Shown one piece after another: positions 27,385 through 36,905 of a DNA stretch of 64,000 nt. A program made the position numbers and the translations under genes. The stretch is taken from NCBI GenBank assembly GCA_006969745.1, contig CP030886.1, positions 434,001 to 498,000 of the forward strand, read 5' to 3'. This stretch comes from Cytophagaceae bacterium (GTDB taxonomy: Bacteria > Bacteroidota > Bacteroidia > Cytophagales > Cyclobacteriaceae). Under the pieces are notes generated by a model that had not been told where the DNA came from, made no database searches, and worked only from the letters and a program-made list of their open reading frames with translations. The first letter of the stretch is position 1, and each line of letters begins with the position of its first letter.

Positions 27385-28698
27385 ATGCGATTCTTGCTCA
27401 CCGCCACCCTATTGATCATACTGAATTGCTCGTTTTCACAGAGTAGTCAGAATGATTCAAAAACGACAGAGCTGGTCATGTCCATGACGCAGCGATCACT
27501 CGTGATGCCAAGTTACCTGACTGATCTAAAGGCATTAATTGCCATTCAAGCCTATGATTTCTGGAAAAATGGGAACATAGAACCATATGTCTCACATCTC
27601 AATGTTTATAAAGCCTTGTATGAAGCCAACAAGTACCTGGGATATGATTCGGTTCGCAATCGTGTATATAATCAGGTAGGATTTCATTCCAATCGGGTAA
27701 CATCGGTGGTATTTGGGTTGGATCCGAATTTCTATTATTCTTCTTCCGCAGACGGCAGAATATTAAAATGGGATTTGCGTAACCCAGCCGGCATACCCGA
27801 GACAGTATATGAATCAGATAAAATCATCCAATCCGTGGAAATCTCCAATGATGGGAAGGTGTTAATGGCAATCTTTTACAAAGAGGGACTGGCTCTGATT
27901 CCAACCAATGAAAACTCCCGCGAAGATATTACAGTACTTGAAGATCCTCAGCCAATACAAACAGCCACGTTCATTCCCAATGAACGGGAATACTTGAGCG
28001 TCACAGATGATGGCAAATTATTGCTTAAAGGTTTCAATGCCCAATCCAAACAAGTAGGTAAGACCGCACTGAAAGTAAATAAGCTGAAAGTAGATGAACA
28101 GGACGGAACCATATATGCAGGCACTGAGCAGGGTGTGCTGGAGGCTTGGGAAAAACCATATGAGGTGAAAGAAAGCCCTGTGGAAGACCTCATGAAAAAC
28201 TGGAAACAACAGTCATATTTTGGATATAAGCTAGGCTCATTCTCAATCAAATGCCTTGATGTAAGCCCTGATGGAAATACGCTTGCCATTGGCAGGGATC
28301 GGGGTGATGTAATACTTTGGGATATAAAAAAGAAAGAACTTATCCGAATTATCAATGGCCATCAAAGCACAGTGACAGACATTCAGTTTCATCCAAAAGG
28401 AGATTTACTATTAACTACAAGTCGTGATGGGACTGCCAGAATATGGGACCTGCAAGATTCCAGAAAACTCCCAATAATACTGGATGATCACGGTGATTGG
28501 GTGTTTACCGGAAGCTTCAATCCTGAAGGTACGCAGGTGATCACCGGAGGCGGTGATGAATACATACGCACCTGGCCCGTTGATCCAGCGTATTTGGCAT
28601 TACGGATCTGTGCAATGGTAGATCGGCCTATGAGCCGGGAAGAATGGAATGAATTTGTGGGTGAGGATATTCCCTTTAGGAGGACCTGCGGAGAGTAG
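27385..28698 (+). CDS. exported WD40-repeat protein
   Basis: A 437-residue protein with a short signal peptide (MRFLLTATLLIILNCSFSQ). After ~75 helical residues come WD40 blades: FHSNRVTSVVFGLD...SADGRILKWDLRN, SIKCLDVSPDGNTLAIGRD...GDVILWDIKK, INGHQSTVTDIQFHPKG...RDGTARIWDLQD and DDHGDWVFTGSFNPEG...GGDEYIRTWPVD. It probably folds as a seven-bladed propeller used as a protein-binding platform in the periplasm. The C-terminal ~40 residues (CAMVDRPMSREEWNEFVGED) are the conserved tail seen in caspase/WD40-type bacterial proteins. The partner is unknown. Confidence 0.87.
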   Translation: MRFLLTATLLIILNCSFSQSSQNDSKTTELVMSMTQRSLVMPSYLTDLKALIAIQAYDFWKNGNIEPYVSHLNVYKALYEANKYLGYDSVRNRVYNQVGFHSNRVTSVVFGLDPNFYYSSSADGRILKWDLRNPAGIPETVYESDKIIQSVEISNDGKVLMAIFYKEGLALIPTNENSREDITVLEDPQPIQTATFIPNEREYLSVTDDGKLLLKGFNAQSKQVGKTALKVNKLKVDEQDGTIYAGTEQGVLEAWEKPYEVKESPVEDLMKNWKQQSYFGYKLGSFSIKCLDVSPDGNTLAIGRDRGDVILWDIKKKELIRIINGHQSTVTDIQFHPKGDLLLTTSRDGTARIWDLQDSRKLPIILDDHGDWVFTGSFNPEGTQVITGGGDEYIRTWPVDPAYLALRICAMVDRPMSREEWNEFVGEDIPFRRTCGE

Positions 28699-28793
28699 CT
28701 ACATCCGCTAATTCCATGTCCTTATCGAAGTTTAGTTTTATGTCTCCGCAGAACGTACTTTCTTGGTAGTTCAAAACCTAACCACTAGAACGC

Positions 28794-29486
28794 ATGCTAA
28801 AACAATTTTCACACTCGCTACTCACATCAGAGGAATTGGTTGTTATCGCCGAAAGGATGATACAAGCAGCCACCACTACTTCTTTGAAAGCAACTCTTGA
28901 AAAAAGAATTAAAAAAACCACCGAAGCTTCCAATGTTTTGTCTGAAGCCTTAAACGAAAGTCTTTCCAACGTGTATGCCTCTCGAGTGCAACAAGCAGAC
29001 CTGGTCAGAGATGACGCATTTCAGGCTTTCAAATACGGAGTTTTATCTGCTTCCTATCGAACAGAGCCCTCTATTAAGGCCGCCGGAGAAAAACTAGTCG
29101 AAATTGTACGTAAACGAGGATTCAGCCTTTATAATCTCGGATATATCGCCCAAAGTGAAGCGATGAGAAGCTTGGTGGAAGACCTCAATAGATGTTCAGC
29201 CGAAATATCTCACGCCGGAGTAGCAGACTTGTTGGAAGAAATGCTCAATGCACATGAGCAATTTAACCTGGTCTATCATGAAAAGATCAACGACGGCTCT
29301 ACAGCTGAAACACCTCAAGTGGTGGTATGGAAAACAGAGCTTTCCAAGCAGATTACTTTATTCCTAAATCATGTAGAATTATTGGATGAGGACAAAGAGG
29401 AAGGAATCAATAAACTAGTTGATAAGCTCAACTCCATCATCACAGATATGATGCAAGAGGCAAAAGATCGCCAAAAGGCTGCTTAA
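28794..29486 (+). CDS. DUF6261-like helical protein
   Basis: A 230-residue all-helical cytosolic protein with no signal peptide. The repeating pattern of long amphipathic helices (SKQITLFLNHVELLDEDKEE and the RDDAFQAFKYGVLSASYRTE segment) resembles DUF6261, a family of unknown function frequent in Bacteroidota; the assignment is from memory of the pattern only. It stands alone between the WD40 protein and a lipoprotein. Confidence 0.65.
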   Translation: MLKQFSHSLLTSEELVVIAERMIQAATTTSLKATLEKRIKKTTEASNVLSEALNESLSNVYASRVQQADLVRDDAFQAFKYGVLSASYRTEPSIKAAGEKLVEIVRKRGFSLYNLGYIAQSEAMRSLVEDLNRCSAEISHAGVADLLEEMLNAHEQFNLVYHEKINDGSTAETPQVVVWKTELSKQITLFLNHVELLDEDKEEGINKLVDKLNSIITDMMQEAKDRQKAA

Positions 29487-29530
29487 TCATCCATTTGCCG
29501 TGTAAACGACAAACCCTTTTCCATAAATTT

Positions 29531-29538
29531 TACGTTTG
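29531..29538 (+). promoter_or_regulatory. TAnnTTTG -7 promoter element
   Basis: TACGTTTG lies nine bases before the ATG of the DUF6503-like lipoprotein and matches the Bacteroidota -7 consensus. No clear -33 partner is seen. Confidence 0.42.
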
Positions 29539-29546
29539 CAGGTGAA

Positions 29547-30281
29547 ATGAAAAAAATCATAGTTCTCATACTCCTGGCTTGGTCTTGCAACACTCCCGCC
29601 CCGGAAGCTCAGCAAATAGTAGATCAAGCCATTAAAGCATCCGGAACGAGTCAAATGGATAACGCTTCTGCGACCTTTACTTTTAGGAATATTCAATACG
29701 AGTATCAGGAAAAAGATGGCCGCTACACTTATGCACGTATCCAATCCGATAGTGTTGGAAATAAGGTGAAAGATGTTTTAAACAATGAAGGGTTGAAACG
29801 ATACATCAACAACGAAGAAACGAAAATCACGGATGAAAAAAAGGCAGCCTACACAAGTTCTGTCAACTCGGTGATCTACTTTGCTTTTCTTCCAGCTTCG
29901 CTTAATGATGCCGCGGTAAATAAAGAATTGGTTGGCACAGTAACGATTAATGAAAAAAGCTACTACAAAATCAAAGTAACATTTGATTCGATAGGTGGCG
30001 GTGAGGACTATGAAGATGTATTCTACTATTGGTTTGACACTGAGGATTTCAGCATGGATTATCTTGCGTACAGTTACAATGAAGACGATGGTCAAGGCAT
30101 TCGTTTTCGAGTGGCTTATAATTCGAGAATAGTAAATGGAGTGGTGTTGCAAGACTATAAAAATCTCAAGCCGAAGGTAAAAGACAGTGTAGCACTTGAA
30201 GAAATTGATCAGGCTTATCAGGATGGGAAACTGGAGGAACTATCTCTGATAGAGCTAGAGTCCGTTCAGATCAACTTCTAG
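29547..30281 (+). CDS. DUF6503-like lipoprotein
   Basis: A 244-residue lipoprotein: the signal peptide ends in a lipobox (LLAWSC), putting the acylated cysteine at residue ~14. The mature part is a beta-rich fold with a run of strands (ASATFTFRNIQYEYQEKDGR; YYKIKVTFDSIGGGEDYEDV; YYWFDTEDFSMDYLAYSYNE), like DUF6503 and distantly like LolA/LolB-type lipid-carrier folds. It probably sits on the inner or outer membrane facing the periplasm. Its 3' end overlaps the convergent topoisomerase gene by four bases. Confidence 0.75.
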   Translation: MKKIIVLILLAWSCNTPAPEAQQIVDQAIKASGTSQMDNASATFTFRNIQYEYQEKDGRYTYARIQSDSVGNKVKDVLNNEGLKRYINNEETKITDEKKAAYTSSVNSVIYFAFLPASLNDAAVNKELVGTVTINEKSYYKIKVTFDSIGGGEDYEDVFYYWFDTEDFSMDYLAYSYNEDDGQGIRFRVAYNSRIVNGVVLQDYKNLKPKVKDSVALEEIDQAYQDGKLEELSLIELESVQINF

Positions 30282-31294
30282 CTTTTCAGGATGGCTAGAA
30301 CTTTAGCTTCTTCTTCTTTGAAAAATTCCTTTTTCTTTTGATCGATGGGGATCTCATTTCCATGCTCTATCAAGTATTTCAATACTTTGGGATGAATATA
30401 ATATTCCCTTGCTGTTGATACGGTATTTCCTAAAATTTTTGAAACGCGTCTCACGATAGCAGTCTCAAGTTTCTTTTTTGGATTTTCCTCAACTTCTCGA
30501 AGAGCCTCCGGATAAATTTCCACCGCACTCACCGTGCCGCCCCACGTCCTGAAATCCTTTGCAGAAAATTGATCTTCACTCAAGTCTCGAATAAACGCAT
30601 TGACATCACCAGAATCAATCCTTTTCCGTTCGCCTCCCTCCTTATATCTGAACACTTCATATCCAGGCAGTTCATTTACTTCTTGCAAAAGCTTCACCAG
30701 CTTTCTATTCTCGATTGATATGTTTCGATACTTATTGCTTTTGCCTTTATAGCTGAGTTCTAGCGACTTTCCGTTCTTTTCAATATGCTTTCTTCTCAAG
30801 GTTGTTAGCCCATAAGTCTCATTTTCAGAAAGATAGAAATCGTTTCCAATTCGCAGGAAATGTAGATCCAAGAGCTTGATCGCTATCGCCAGCACCTTTT
30901 CCTTGTTGAAGCCAGCTTCCTCCAAATGATGATTGATTCTTTTTCTAATCTCCGGAAGTGCTTCACCAAATTCGACCATCCGCTTGAATTTACTTTTCTG
31001 CCGGTATTCGAGCCAGTCTGCATGATAGAGGTATTGCTTTCGATTGCGCTCATCTCTTCCTGTGCACTGCAAATGGCCATTTTCAAGCTTACAAATCCAG
31101 GTGTCTTTCCAATTGGGAGGAATTACCAACTTATCAATTCGCTCGATTTGAAACTCATCAAGTACCTCCTTTCCATTTTCATCCAGGTAAATCACCCTGT
31201 CACCATCTGTCATTCTGGCGAGTCCCGGCTCCTGATCTGAAACATATATCAGATGTGATGGACAATCAATTGAAACGATGGTACTATTTTGCAT
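30278..31294 (-). CDS. DNA topoisomerase IB
   Basis: Eukaryote/poxvirus-type topoisomerase that relaxes supercoils by nicking one strand through a 3'-phosphotyrosine. Start taken as the ATG at 31294 (MQNSTIVSIDCPS); an alternative ATG lies at 31312. The N-terminal domain (~20-110) includes LVIPPNWKDTWICK and GRDERNRKQYLYHADW. The catalytic domain shows the active-site Arg in TTLRRKHI, then FSAKDFRTWGGT with Arg and His/Lys ligands, and the nucleophilic Tyr in STAREYYIHPKVL. All expected catalytic residues are present and length is normal (~338 residues). Confidence 0.93.
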   Translation of the reverse strand: MQNSTIVSIDCPSHLIYVSDQEPGLARMTDGDRVIYLDENGKEVLDEFQIERIDKLVIPPNWKDTWICKLENGHLQCTGRDERNRKQYLYHADWLEYRQKSKFKRMVEFGEALPEIRKRINHHLEEAGFNKEKVLAIAIKLLDLHFLRIGNDFYLSENETYGLTTLRRKHIEKNGKSLELSYKGKSNKYRNISIENRKLVKLLQEVNELPGYEVFRYKEGGERKRIDSGDVNAFIRDLSEDQFSAKDFRTWGGTVSAVEIYPEALREVEENPKKKLETAIVRRVSKILGNTVSTAREYYIHPKVLKYLIEHGNEIPIDQKKKEFFKEEEAKVLAILKS

Positions 31295-31297
31295 GGT

Positions 31298-32524
31298 ATG
31301 AAAATAACCCATACAAGTATCTACTGTTTTTTAATCGCAGTGATTTTTATCGCTTGTAATACATCTCAACCTGAAGAATTAAAAGCGGGGCTGCAAGAAG
31401 TTGAAAGTCCGGCTGCTCCCAACTCCAGTTTACCTTACCTCATTCATGGCCAGGATGGCAAGCTATACCTTTCGTGGGTTGAAAAAAAAATGGATTCAAA
31501 CTGGGTAGTTTTAAAATATTCAAGATTAGGGATAGAAGGATGGTCAGACCCTGAAATGATCGCAAAAGGAAATGATTGGTTTGCAAACTGGGCAGATTAT
31601 CCCATGATGTCGGTTGATAATGAGGGGAACAAAATTGCCCACTACCTCGCAAAAAGCGATGTGGGCACCTACTCGTATAATGTCAATGTAGTGATAAAGG
31701 CAAAAGACTCAGCCAATTGGTCTAGAGCCATAATTCCTCACACCGATGGCACACCAACAGAACACGGTTTTGTAACCATGATCCCAAATAATAACTCCTC
31801 TTTCACACTTGCCTGGCTGGATGGACGAAATACCGGAGGTGGTGATCATAGTGAGCACGGAGGTAGTAACGGCGCGATGACTCTTCGAACCGCAATTATT
31901 GATTTGCAAGGAATTATTTCTCAAGAAGCAGAGCTGGACAATCGTGTATGTGACTGCTGCCAGACAAGTGGAGTGATGACTGGTGACGGGCCTGTTTTTG
32001 TATACAGAGATCGTTCAGTCGACGAGGTGCGAGATATGGCATACGTCACAAAAAAAGACAGCATATGGGTAGAACCGAAGCTTGTAGCCATGGACAATTG
32101 GAATATTGCAGGCTGCCCTGTGAATGGGCCAAGGATGGATGCATCGGACAGCACCATAGCTGTTGCATGGTATACGGCAGCATTGAGTAGACCTAAAATA
32201 AAAGTGGCTTTTAAATCTGGAGATGATTTTGAGGCACCAATCATCATAGATGAAACTTCTCCTGTAGGTAGAGTGGACATTTCAATGATCGATGATCAAA
32301 CAGCCGCAGTAAGCTGGCTGGATGGTGGGAAGCAATCTGCTATTAAATATCGAATTGTAAGTAGAAATGGCTCAATGTCGCCGGTATATGTGGTTGCCTT
32401 GACCTCCGAAGAACGAGGAAGTGGCTTTCCTCAAATGGAATATCACAACAATGCCCTCTTTTTTGCCTGGACAGAAATGGGAAATGTCGATCAAATCCGA
32501 ATGAAGAAAGTCACTTTGGACTAA
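31298..32524 (+). CDS. sialidase-fold (BNR-like) lipoprotein
   Basis: A 408-residue lipoprotein starting at the ATG at 31298 with a lipobox in FIACNTSQ. The rest is a beta-propeller of sialidase type: repeated blades such as LYLSWVEKK, TLAWLDGRN, IAVAWYTA, AAVSWLDGGK and LFFAWTEMG, each preceded by an Asp-rich turn. It also carries a conserved cysteine motif (NRVCDCCQTSG) that could form a disulfide or bind metal. Automated pipelines often call such proteins exo-alpha-sialidase, but no catalytic Arg triad or Tyr is evident, so enzymatic activity is doubtful. Confidence 0.78.
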   Translation: MKITHTSIYCFLIAVIFIACNTSQPEELKAGLQEVESPAAPNSSLPYLIHGQDGKLYLSWVEKKMDSNWVVLKYSRLGIEGWSDPEMIAKGNDWFANWADYPMMSVDNEGNKIAHYLAKSDVGTYSYNVNVVIKAKDSANWSRAIIPHTDGTPTEHGFVTMIPNNNSSFTLAWLDGRNTGGGDHSEHGGSNGAMTLRTAIIDLQGIISQEAELDNRVCDCCQTSGVMTGDGPVFVYRDRSVDEVRDMAYVTKKDSIWVEPKLVAMDNWNIAGCPVNGPRMDASDSTIAVAWYTAALSRPKIKVAFKSGDDFEAPIIIDETSPVGRVDISMIDDQTAAVSWLDGGKQSAIKYRIVSRNGSMSPVYVVALTSEERGSGFPQMEYHNNALFFAWTEMGNVDQIRMKKVTLD

Positions 32525-32532
32525 CCGCTATT

Positions 32533-35500
32533 CTACTCGTAGCGCAAGGCATCCACTGGGTTTGAGTAGGTAATCTTCATCACAGCTGATATTACGCTGA
32601 TTACCGCCACCATCAAAAGCACAATGACGGCTCCCAAGAATGGCATAATGCCGAATGGAGCCCTATAGGAAAATTCAGCAATCCAGCTCTGCATGAGTAT
32701 GTATGAAAGTGGTAAGCCAATGACGATGGCTACCCCAACCAATTGTACAAACTGACCCAAAATCATCCGCATGATCTGTCCTGATGTTGCTCCTAATATC
32801 TTCCGCATACCTACCTCCTTAATACGCTGATTAAGCATGGCGATAGCCATTCCCAAAAGCCCAAGGCTTGCCAATACCAGGGCCACCAGTGAAAAGACAG
32901 AAAAGATGGAAAGTGTTTTTTCTTCCTGCTCGTAGAGATCAGCTAGATCTTGATCAAGAAAATGGTATTCGAAAGGGAGTTCGCTCTCAATATTTGCGTT
33001 ATAGATCTCTTCAATTTTGGCTATTGTTTGAGCAAATTGCTGGCCTTCAAGTTTAACCAGCAAATGTCCCGCTCCGAGAGGCTGAACAGCCATAAGTAGC
33101 GGTTGAATTTCCTGATGCAATGATTGAAAGTGAAAGTCTTTGACAATGCCTATAATCCTCATTTCAAATTCACGACCACTAGCATCCTGAACCAGGGTCA
33201 TTCCAATTAGATTTTCAACATTCAATTGCTTCGCGAATGATTCATTGATGATAACTCCGCCTACTGAATCTTGCGCAAAAGATTTATCAAACATGCGTCC
33301 ATCAGCCAATTCTAGCCCCAGCACTTTTTCTATTTCATAATCAACCATAATCTGCGAAGCATCCACCCTATTATCTGGCGTATTTCTTAGAAAGTACGGA
33401 TGTTGGTTAAACTGCCCACCCGGAACACTCGATGCCAGAGCAGATGACTTCACTCCACTGATCGATTTCAATTGGTTTTGTGTAGTTCTGAGCGCATCTA
33501 AGTCTACATTTCCCTTAGCTATGCTTATGGGAACATTCAGAGAAATCACAGCTTCCTGATCAAAGCCAAGATCTTTAGATTTCATGAATTGAAGCTGATT
33601 GTAGATGATAAAGCTTCCACAAATCAATATGGCTGAAATAGTGAATTGAAGGATGACTAGCGCACTTCTTAAACGCACACCTTTTGCGCTACTTGCCAGC
33701 TTCCCTTTAAGTACTTCAGTTGGCTTAAAGGCGGACAAAGCGACTGCTGGATAAAACCCTGCTATTAATCCTACCACAACGCCCATTGTCACTGCTTTAG
33801 TTAGCAATGAGGCTATAAATAAATCACCTATTTGAAATTGCTTGCCGCTCAGTGAGTTAAATCCATTTAGTAATAGGGAAACAATTAAAAATGAAAATAT
33901 GAGCGCCATTAAAGAAAATATAATTGACTCCAGATAGAACTGGCCGGATAAATTCTTAGACACAGCACCTAGTGTTTTTCTTACACCAATTTCCTTTGCT
34001 CGTTCCATTGATTTTGCGGTAGTGAGGTTGGTATAATTGATCGCAGCGATTAGAATGAGAAAACCTAAAACAACCAGCAAAATGTAGATATAGAGCACAT
34101 TACCATTATTCTCAAGCTCCCACCTTAGATGGGAATTTAGATGAATAAATGAAATAGGCTGAAGTTCAAATTTTTGTTCTCTGGCAAGGATAATTTCTTT
34201 CCTGCTTTCATCTACATCTATGTAACCCAAAGCCCATTCAGGAATTTTGTCTTCTAGTTTCTGATAAGATGCCCCTTCCTTCAATCTGATGTAATTAAAG
34301 TGTCCGAAATCTGCCCATGTCATCCAGTTGCTTCCCGGATTGATTTGCTTGAGCGTCACATACGATATCAGTCCATTGAAATGAAAATGAGAGTGCTCCG
34401 GCATATCTTCCACTACTGCGGACACAGCATTGGGCATATCATTAATTTCAAGTTCTTGTCCAATCGCGCTTGAATCACCAAAGTATTTCTTTGCCATTGA
34501 CTCTGAGATTACGAATGAGAATGGTTTTTTTAATGCATCCTTATCACCCTGTAATACCTTCAATTGAAAGACCTCCAAAAATGTAGAATCAACAAAGTAG
34601 AAATCCGGCTCTTCGAAAATGACATTTGTTTTCACATTCTTTACCCTGATCTCATCTCTACTAAGCCCAGGTCCATACCAGGGAGAAATGCTCACAGCCT
34701 GTTCTACTTCCGGAAAATCCGCAACCATTGCCTGTGCCATCGGATGTGGCGTACGTGTCTGAGGGTTATCAGACATCCAAACAATACGATATGTCCGATC
34801 CCAATCCGGAAGCTCTTTATCATACGCCAGTTCATCCTGTGCATACAGATAAATGAGGATGCTGCAGGTAAAACCTACAGTGAGACCAAATACATTGAGA
34901 AATGAAAACAGAGCATTCCGCTTTACATTTCTGCTAAATATTTTAAAAAAATGCTGAATCATGCCACTTCTAATTTTGGGGTTAAAAACATGATTCAAAC
35001 TAAATGAGCTTCCATCGTTCGATGGTGCTTTCCGTTCGGTTAGACGTTCTTCCCCATAAGTCCGAACGTCTTTGGCGTCCCGATAATCCGACGGAGTAAG
35101 ACCCGTGCGCTTCTTAAACGCGGTATTAAAAGCAGATTTGGAGTTGTAGCCCACCATGGTGGCTATGTTCTCGATTTTCACCTGCTCATACTGTTCTTGT
35201 CGTAACATCCGACAGGCTTCACGTACCCTATAGCGTGCCAGTAGATCCTGAAAGCTAATTTTAAGCGATTCGTTGAGCACTTGAGACAAATGATGAGTAG
35301 TGGCTCCCAGCTCTTCTGCAAGCCTAGTCAACGATGCATCATCTCGCTGATAAAACTTCTGCACATCCATCACCTCTTCCAACTTATTTACAATCGATGA
35401 CTTAATGGCTGGAGTAAGTGTTGACTTTTGGTATTTGGTGCCTACTGGAATAGGAGCAAGAAATGATGACTCTTTCAATACCTGATACAGAATCTGAGCT

Positions 35501-36045
35501 AGATATAGCAAATAGAGAACTGTAAATATCAGCGTGGGAACTTCGAAAAAGAAAATTGCAATAAAGAAGATATTGAACGCAACAAAATTTCTGAACCAAA
35601 TAATGCGCCCTCCGGGATTAAGAAAATATGAAAAGCCCCTGGACTTGCTTTCATTCAACATCAGATTCAACGTATTTCCTATATATCCTATAGCTACCAA
35701 TCCCGCTGCAGCATTTAAGAGGGATACGTCAAATACCACAAACAAAATGCCTATCATGACCAGGATGGGCATCAGATGTATGACATTTATCCTTTTCTTT
35801 TGATAGAAAAACGCGTTGCAATAAAGAAAGAAAAATACTGAAGCTGGAACGATGAAGGCTGTAGTGACTTTTGGTACATCAAATTGCTTTGACATCAATA
35901 CACTTAAATATGCAAGTGTAAGAAGTCCAAGCCACCTACCTGATGGATACTTGCTCAAAAGCAATACAGTACCCGACAATCCTCCAATAAGTAAAACGCT
36001 CATCGTCAAAGACTCCAGCCAAGGAAAGGACATCCACTGCTCCAT
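32533..36045 (-). CDS. fusion: membrane AraC-type regulator + FtsX/MacB permease
   Basis: A single 1170-residue open frame joins two proteins that are usually separate. Residues 1-361 form an AraC-type membrane regulator: six or seven TM helices (~13-200), then a helix-turn-helix domain (~245-325) with RLAEELGATTHHLSQVLNES and IATMVGYNSKSAFNTAFKKR followed by TGLTPSDYR. Residues 362-1170 form a complete permease with two MacB-PCD/FtsX repeats (RAKEIGVRKTLGA; RIKEVGMRKILGA), ending SNPVDALRYE. An internal ATG at 34962 (MIQHFFKIFSRNVKRN) could also start the permease alone. There is no frameshift and no stop between the halves. It takes the place of the prefix domain plus separate PadR in the other modules. 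Confidence 0.9.
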   Translation of the reverse strand: MEQWMSFPWLESLTMSVLLIGGLSGTVLLLSKYPSGRWLGLLTLAYLSVLMSKQFDVPKVTTAFIVPASVFFFLYCNAFFYQKKRINVIHLMPILVMIGILFVVFDVSLLNAAAGLVAIGYIGNTLNLMLNESKSRGFSYFLNPGGRIIWFRNFVAFNIFFIAIFFFEVPTLIFTVLYLLYLAQILYQVLKESSFLAPIPVGTKYQKSTLTPAIKSSIVNKLEEVMDVQKFYQRDDASLTRLAEELGATTHHLSQVLNESLKISFQDLLARYRVREACRMLRQEQYEQVKIENIATMVGYNSKSAFNTAFKKRTGLTPSDYRDAKDVRTYGEERLTERKAPSNDGSSFSLNHVFNPKIRSGMIQHFFKIFSRNVKRNALFSFLNVFGLTVGFTCSILIYLYAQDELAYDKELPDWDRTYRIVWMSDNPQTRTPHPMAQAMVADFPEVEQAVSISPWYGPGLSRDEIRVKNVKTNVIFEEPDFYFVDSTFLEVFQLKVLQGDKDALKKPFSFVISESMAKKYFGDSSAIGQELEINDMPNAVSAVVEDMPEHSHFHFNGLISYVTLKQINPGSNWMTWADFGHFNYIRLKEGASYQKLEDKIPEWALGYIDVDESRKEIILAREQKFELQPISFIHLNSHLRWELENNGNVLYIYILLVVLGFLILIAAINYTNLTTAKSMERAKEIGVRKTLGAVSKNLSGQFYLESIIFSLMALIFSFLIVSLLLNGFNSLSGKQFQIGDLFIASLLTKAVTMGVVVGLIAGFYPAVALSAFKPTEVLKGKLASSAKGVRLRSALVILQFTISAILICGSFIIYNQLQFMKSKDLGFDQEAVISLNVPISIAKGNVDLDALRTTQNQLKSISGVKSSALASSVPGGQFNQHPYFLRNTPDNRVDASQIMVDYEIEKVLGLELADGRMFDKSFAQDSVGGVIINESFAKQLNVENLIGMTLVQDASGREFEMRIIGIVKDFHFQSLHQEIQPLLMAVQPLGAGHLLVKLEGQQFAQTIAKIEEIYNANIESELPFEYHFLDQDLADLYEQEEKTLSIFSVFSLVALVLASLGLLGMAIAMLNQRIKEVGMRKILGATSGQIMRMILGQFVQLVGVAIVIGLPLSYILMQSWIAEFSYRAPFGIMPFLGAVIVLLMVAVISVISAVMKITYSNPVDALRYE

Positions 36046-36253
36046 TTATCAAAATTGGTCAAATCTGGGGATTCGGACTTTGTAATACGACTTTTATTTC
36101 AAAAGATCACTTCGCTGCTACCCAATGAAGATAAACCTTGATCTTTCTTCAAAAAAATCTTTCTGACTCGATAAATTGTGGTTAATAGCCACAGAGACAA
36201 GGATGACGTAAGGATGTCACAAACATGTCGTAGCATCACTAGATTACACAAAA

Positions 36254-36261
36254 TAGATTTG
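36254..36261 (+). promoter_or_regulatory. TAnnTTTG -7 promoter element
   Basis: TAGATTTG, 32 bases before the start codon of the XRE/DUF4870 gene, fits the Bacteroidota -7 consensus and the usual leader length. No convincing TTG at the -33 position was found. The rest of the 247-base divergent gap shows only weak inverted repeats. Confidence 0.4.
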
Positions 36262-36292
36262 TCCTGTATTTTGAAATCAAAACAAAAAGGCA

Positions 36293-36865
36293 ATGAAAGC
36301 AACTACTAAAATCAAAGAGCTACGAAATAGAAAAGGAATTTCTCAAGACGAACTATCCGAAAAATCAGGATTGAGTTTACGGACCATTCAACGGATTGAA
36401 AATGGAGAAACCGAGCCGCTGGGCGACTCGCTTAAGAAAATTGCATACGCATTGGATACTACTCCGGAAGAACTGGCAGATTGGGCAATAGAGGAAAACA
36501 TAACTTTTATTAAAAGTATGAACTTATCAGCGCTTTTTTTCTTGTTATTCCCTCTACTTGGAATTATGGTTCCCTACATCATCTGGCACTCAAAAAAAGG
36601 ACGTATTACTCGACTAGATGAAGCAGGATCTGCACTTGTCAACTTCCAGATTACATGGAACCTATTGCTATTTTTAGGAATCATACTTACCGGGGCATTG
36701 CTCATTTTTGGTGCGCCAGATCCTTCCCTAGCCTTACTTATTAGTGTAGGATCTTTATTTGTATTTGGAGCCTATGTTTACAATTTCATATCCATCCTTA
36801 TCAATACATCATTGATACAGAAAAACAAACCGCTGCGATACATACCGAGTATCAAATTTTTGTAA
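36293..36865 (+). CDS. XRE helix-turn-helix fused to DUF4870 membrane domain
   Basis: A 190-residue protein. Residues 1-70 are a Cro/C1-type helix-turn-helix (IKELRNRKGISQDELSEKSG, SLRTIQRIENGETEP). Residues ~75-180 are a DUF4870-like membrane domain with about four helices (ALFFLLFPLLGIMVPYIIWH; LLFLGIILTGALLIF). The pattern SALVNFQITWN matches the amphipathic link typical of DUF4870. It is a membrane-tethered regulator, possibly of its own promoter. Its target is unknown. Confidence 0.87.
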   Translation: MKATTKIKELRNRKGISQDELSEKSGLSLRTIQRIENGETEPLGDSLKKIAYALDTTPEELADWAIEENITFIKSMNLSALFFLLFPLLGIMVPYIIWHSKKGRITRLDEAGSALVNFQITWNLLLFLGIILTGALLIFGAPDPSLALLISVGSLFVFGAYVYNFISILINTSLIQKNKPLRYIPSIKFL

Positions 36866-36905
36866 GCCGGTAGCTTTCAAAGCTATAACTTAGGAGTCAG
36901 ATTCT

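Noticed and set aside
34960-34962. A separate permease gene starting at the internal ATG, splitting the AraC fusion.
   Set aside because: The frame is continuous with no stop upstream and no intergenic gap; kept as one gene, with the internal start noted as an alternative.
36102-36146. AAGATCA...TGATCTT inverted repeat between the AraC fusion and XRE gene.
   Set aside because: Seven pairs with a long loop; not convincing as terminator or operator without conservation data.
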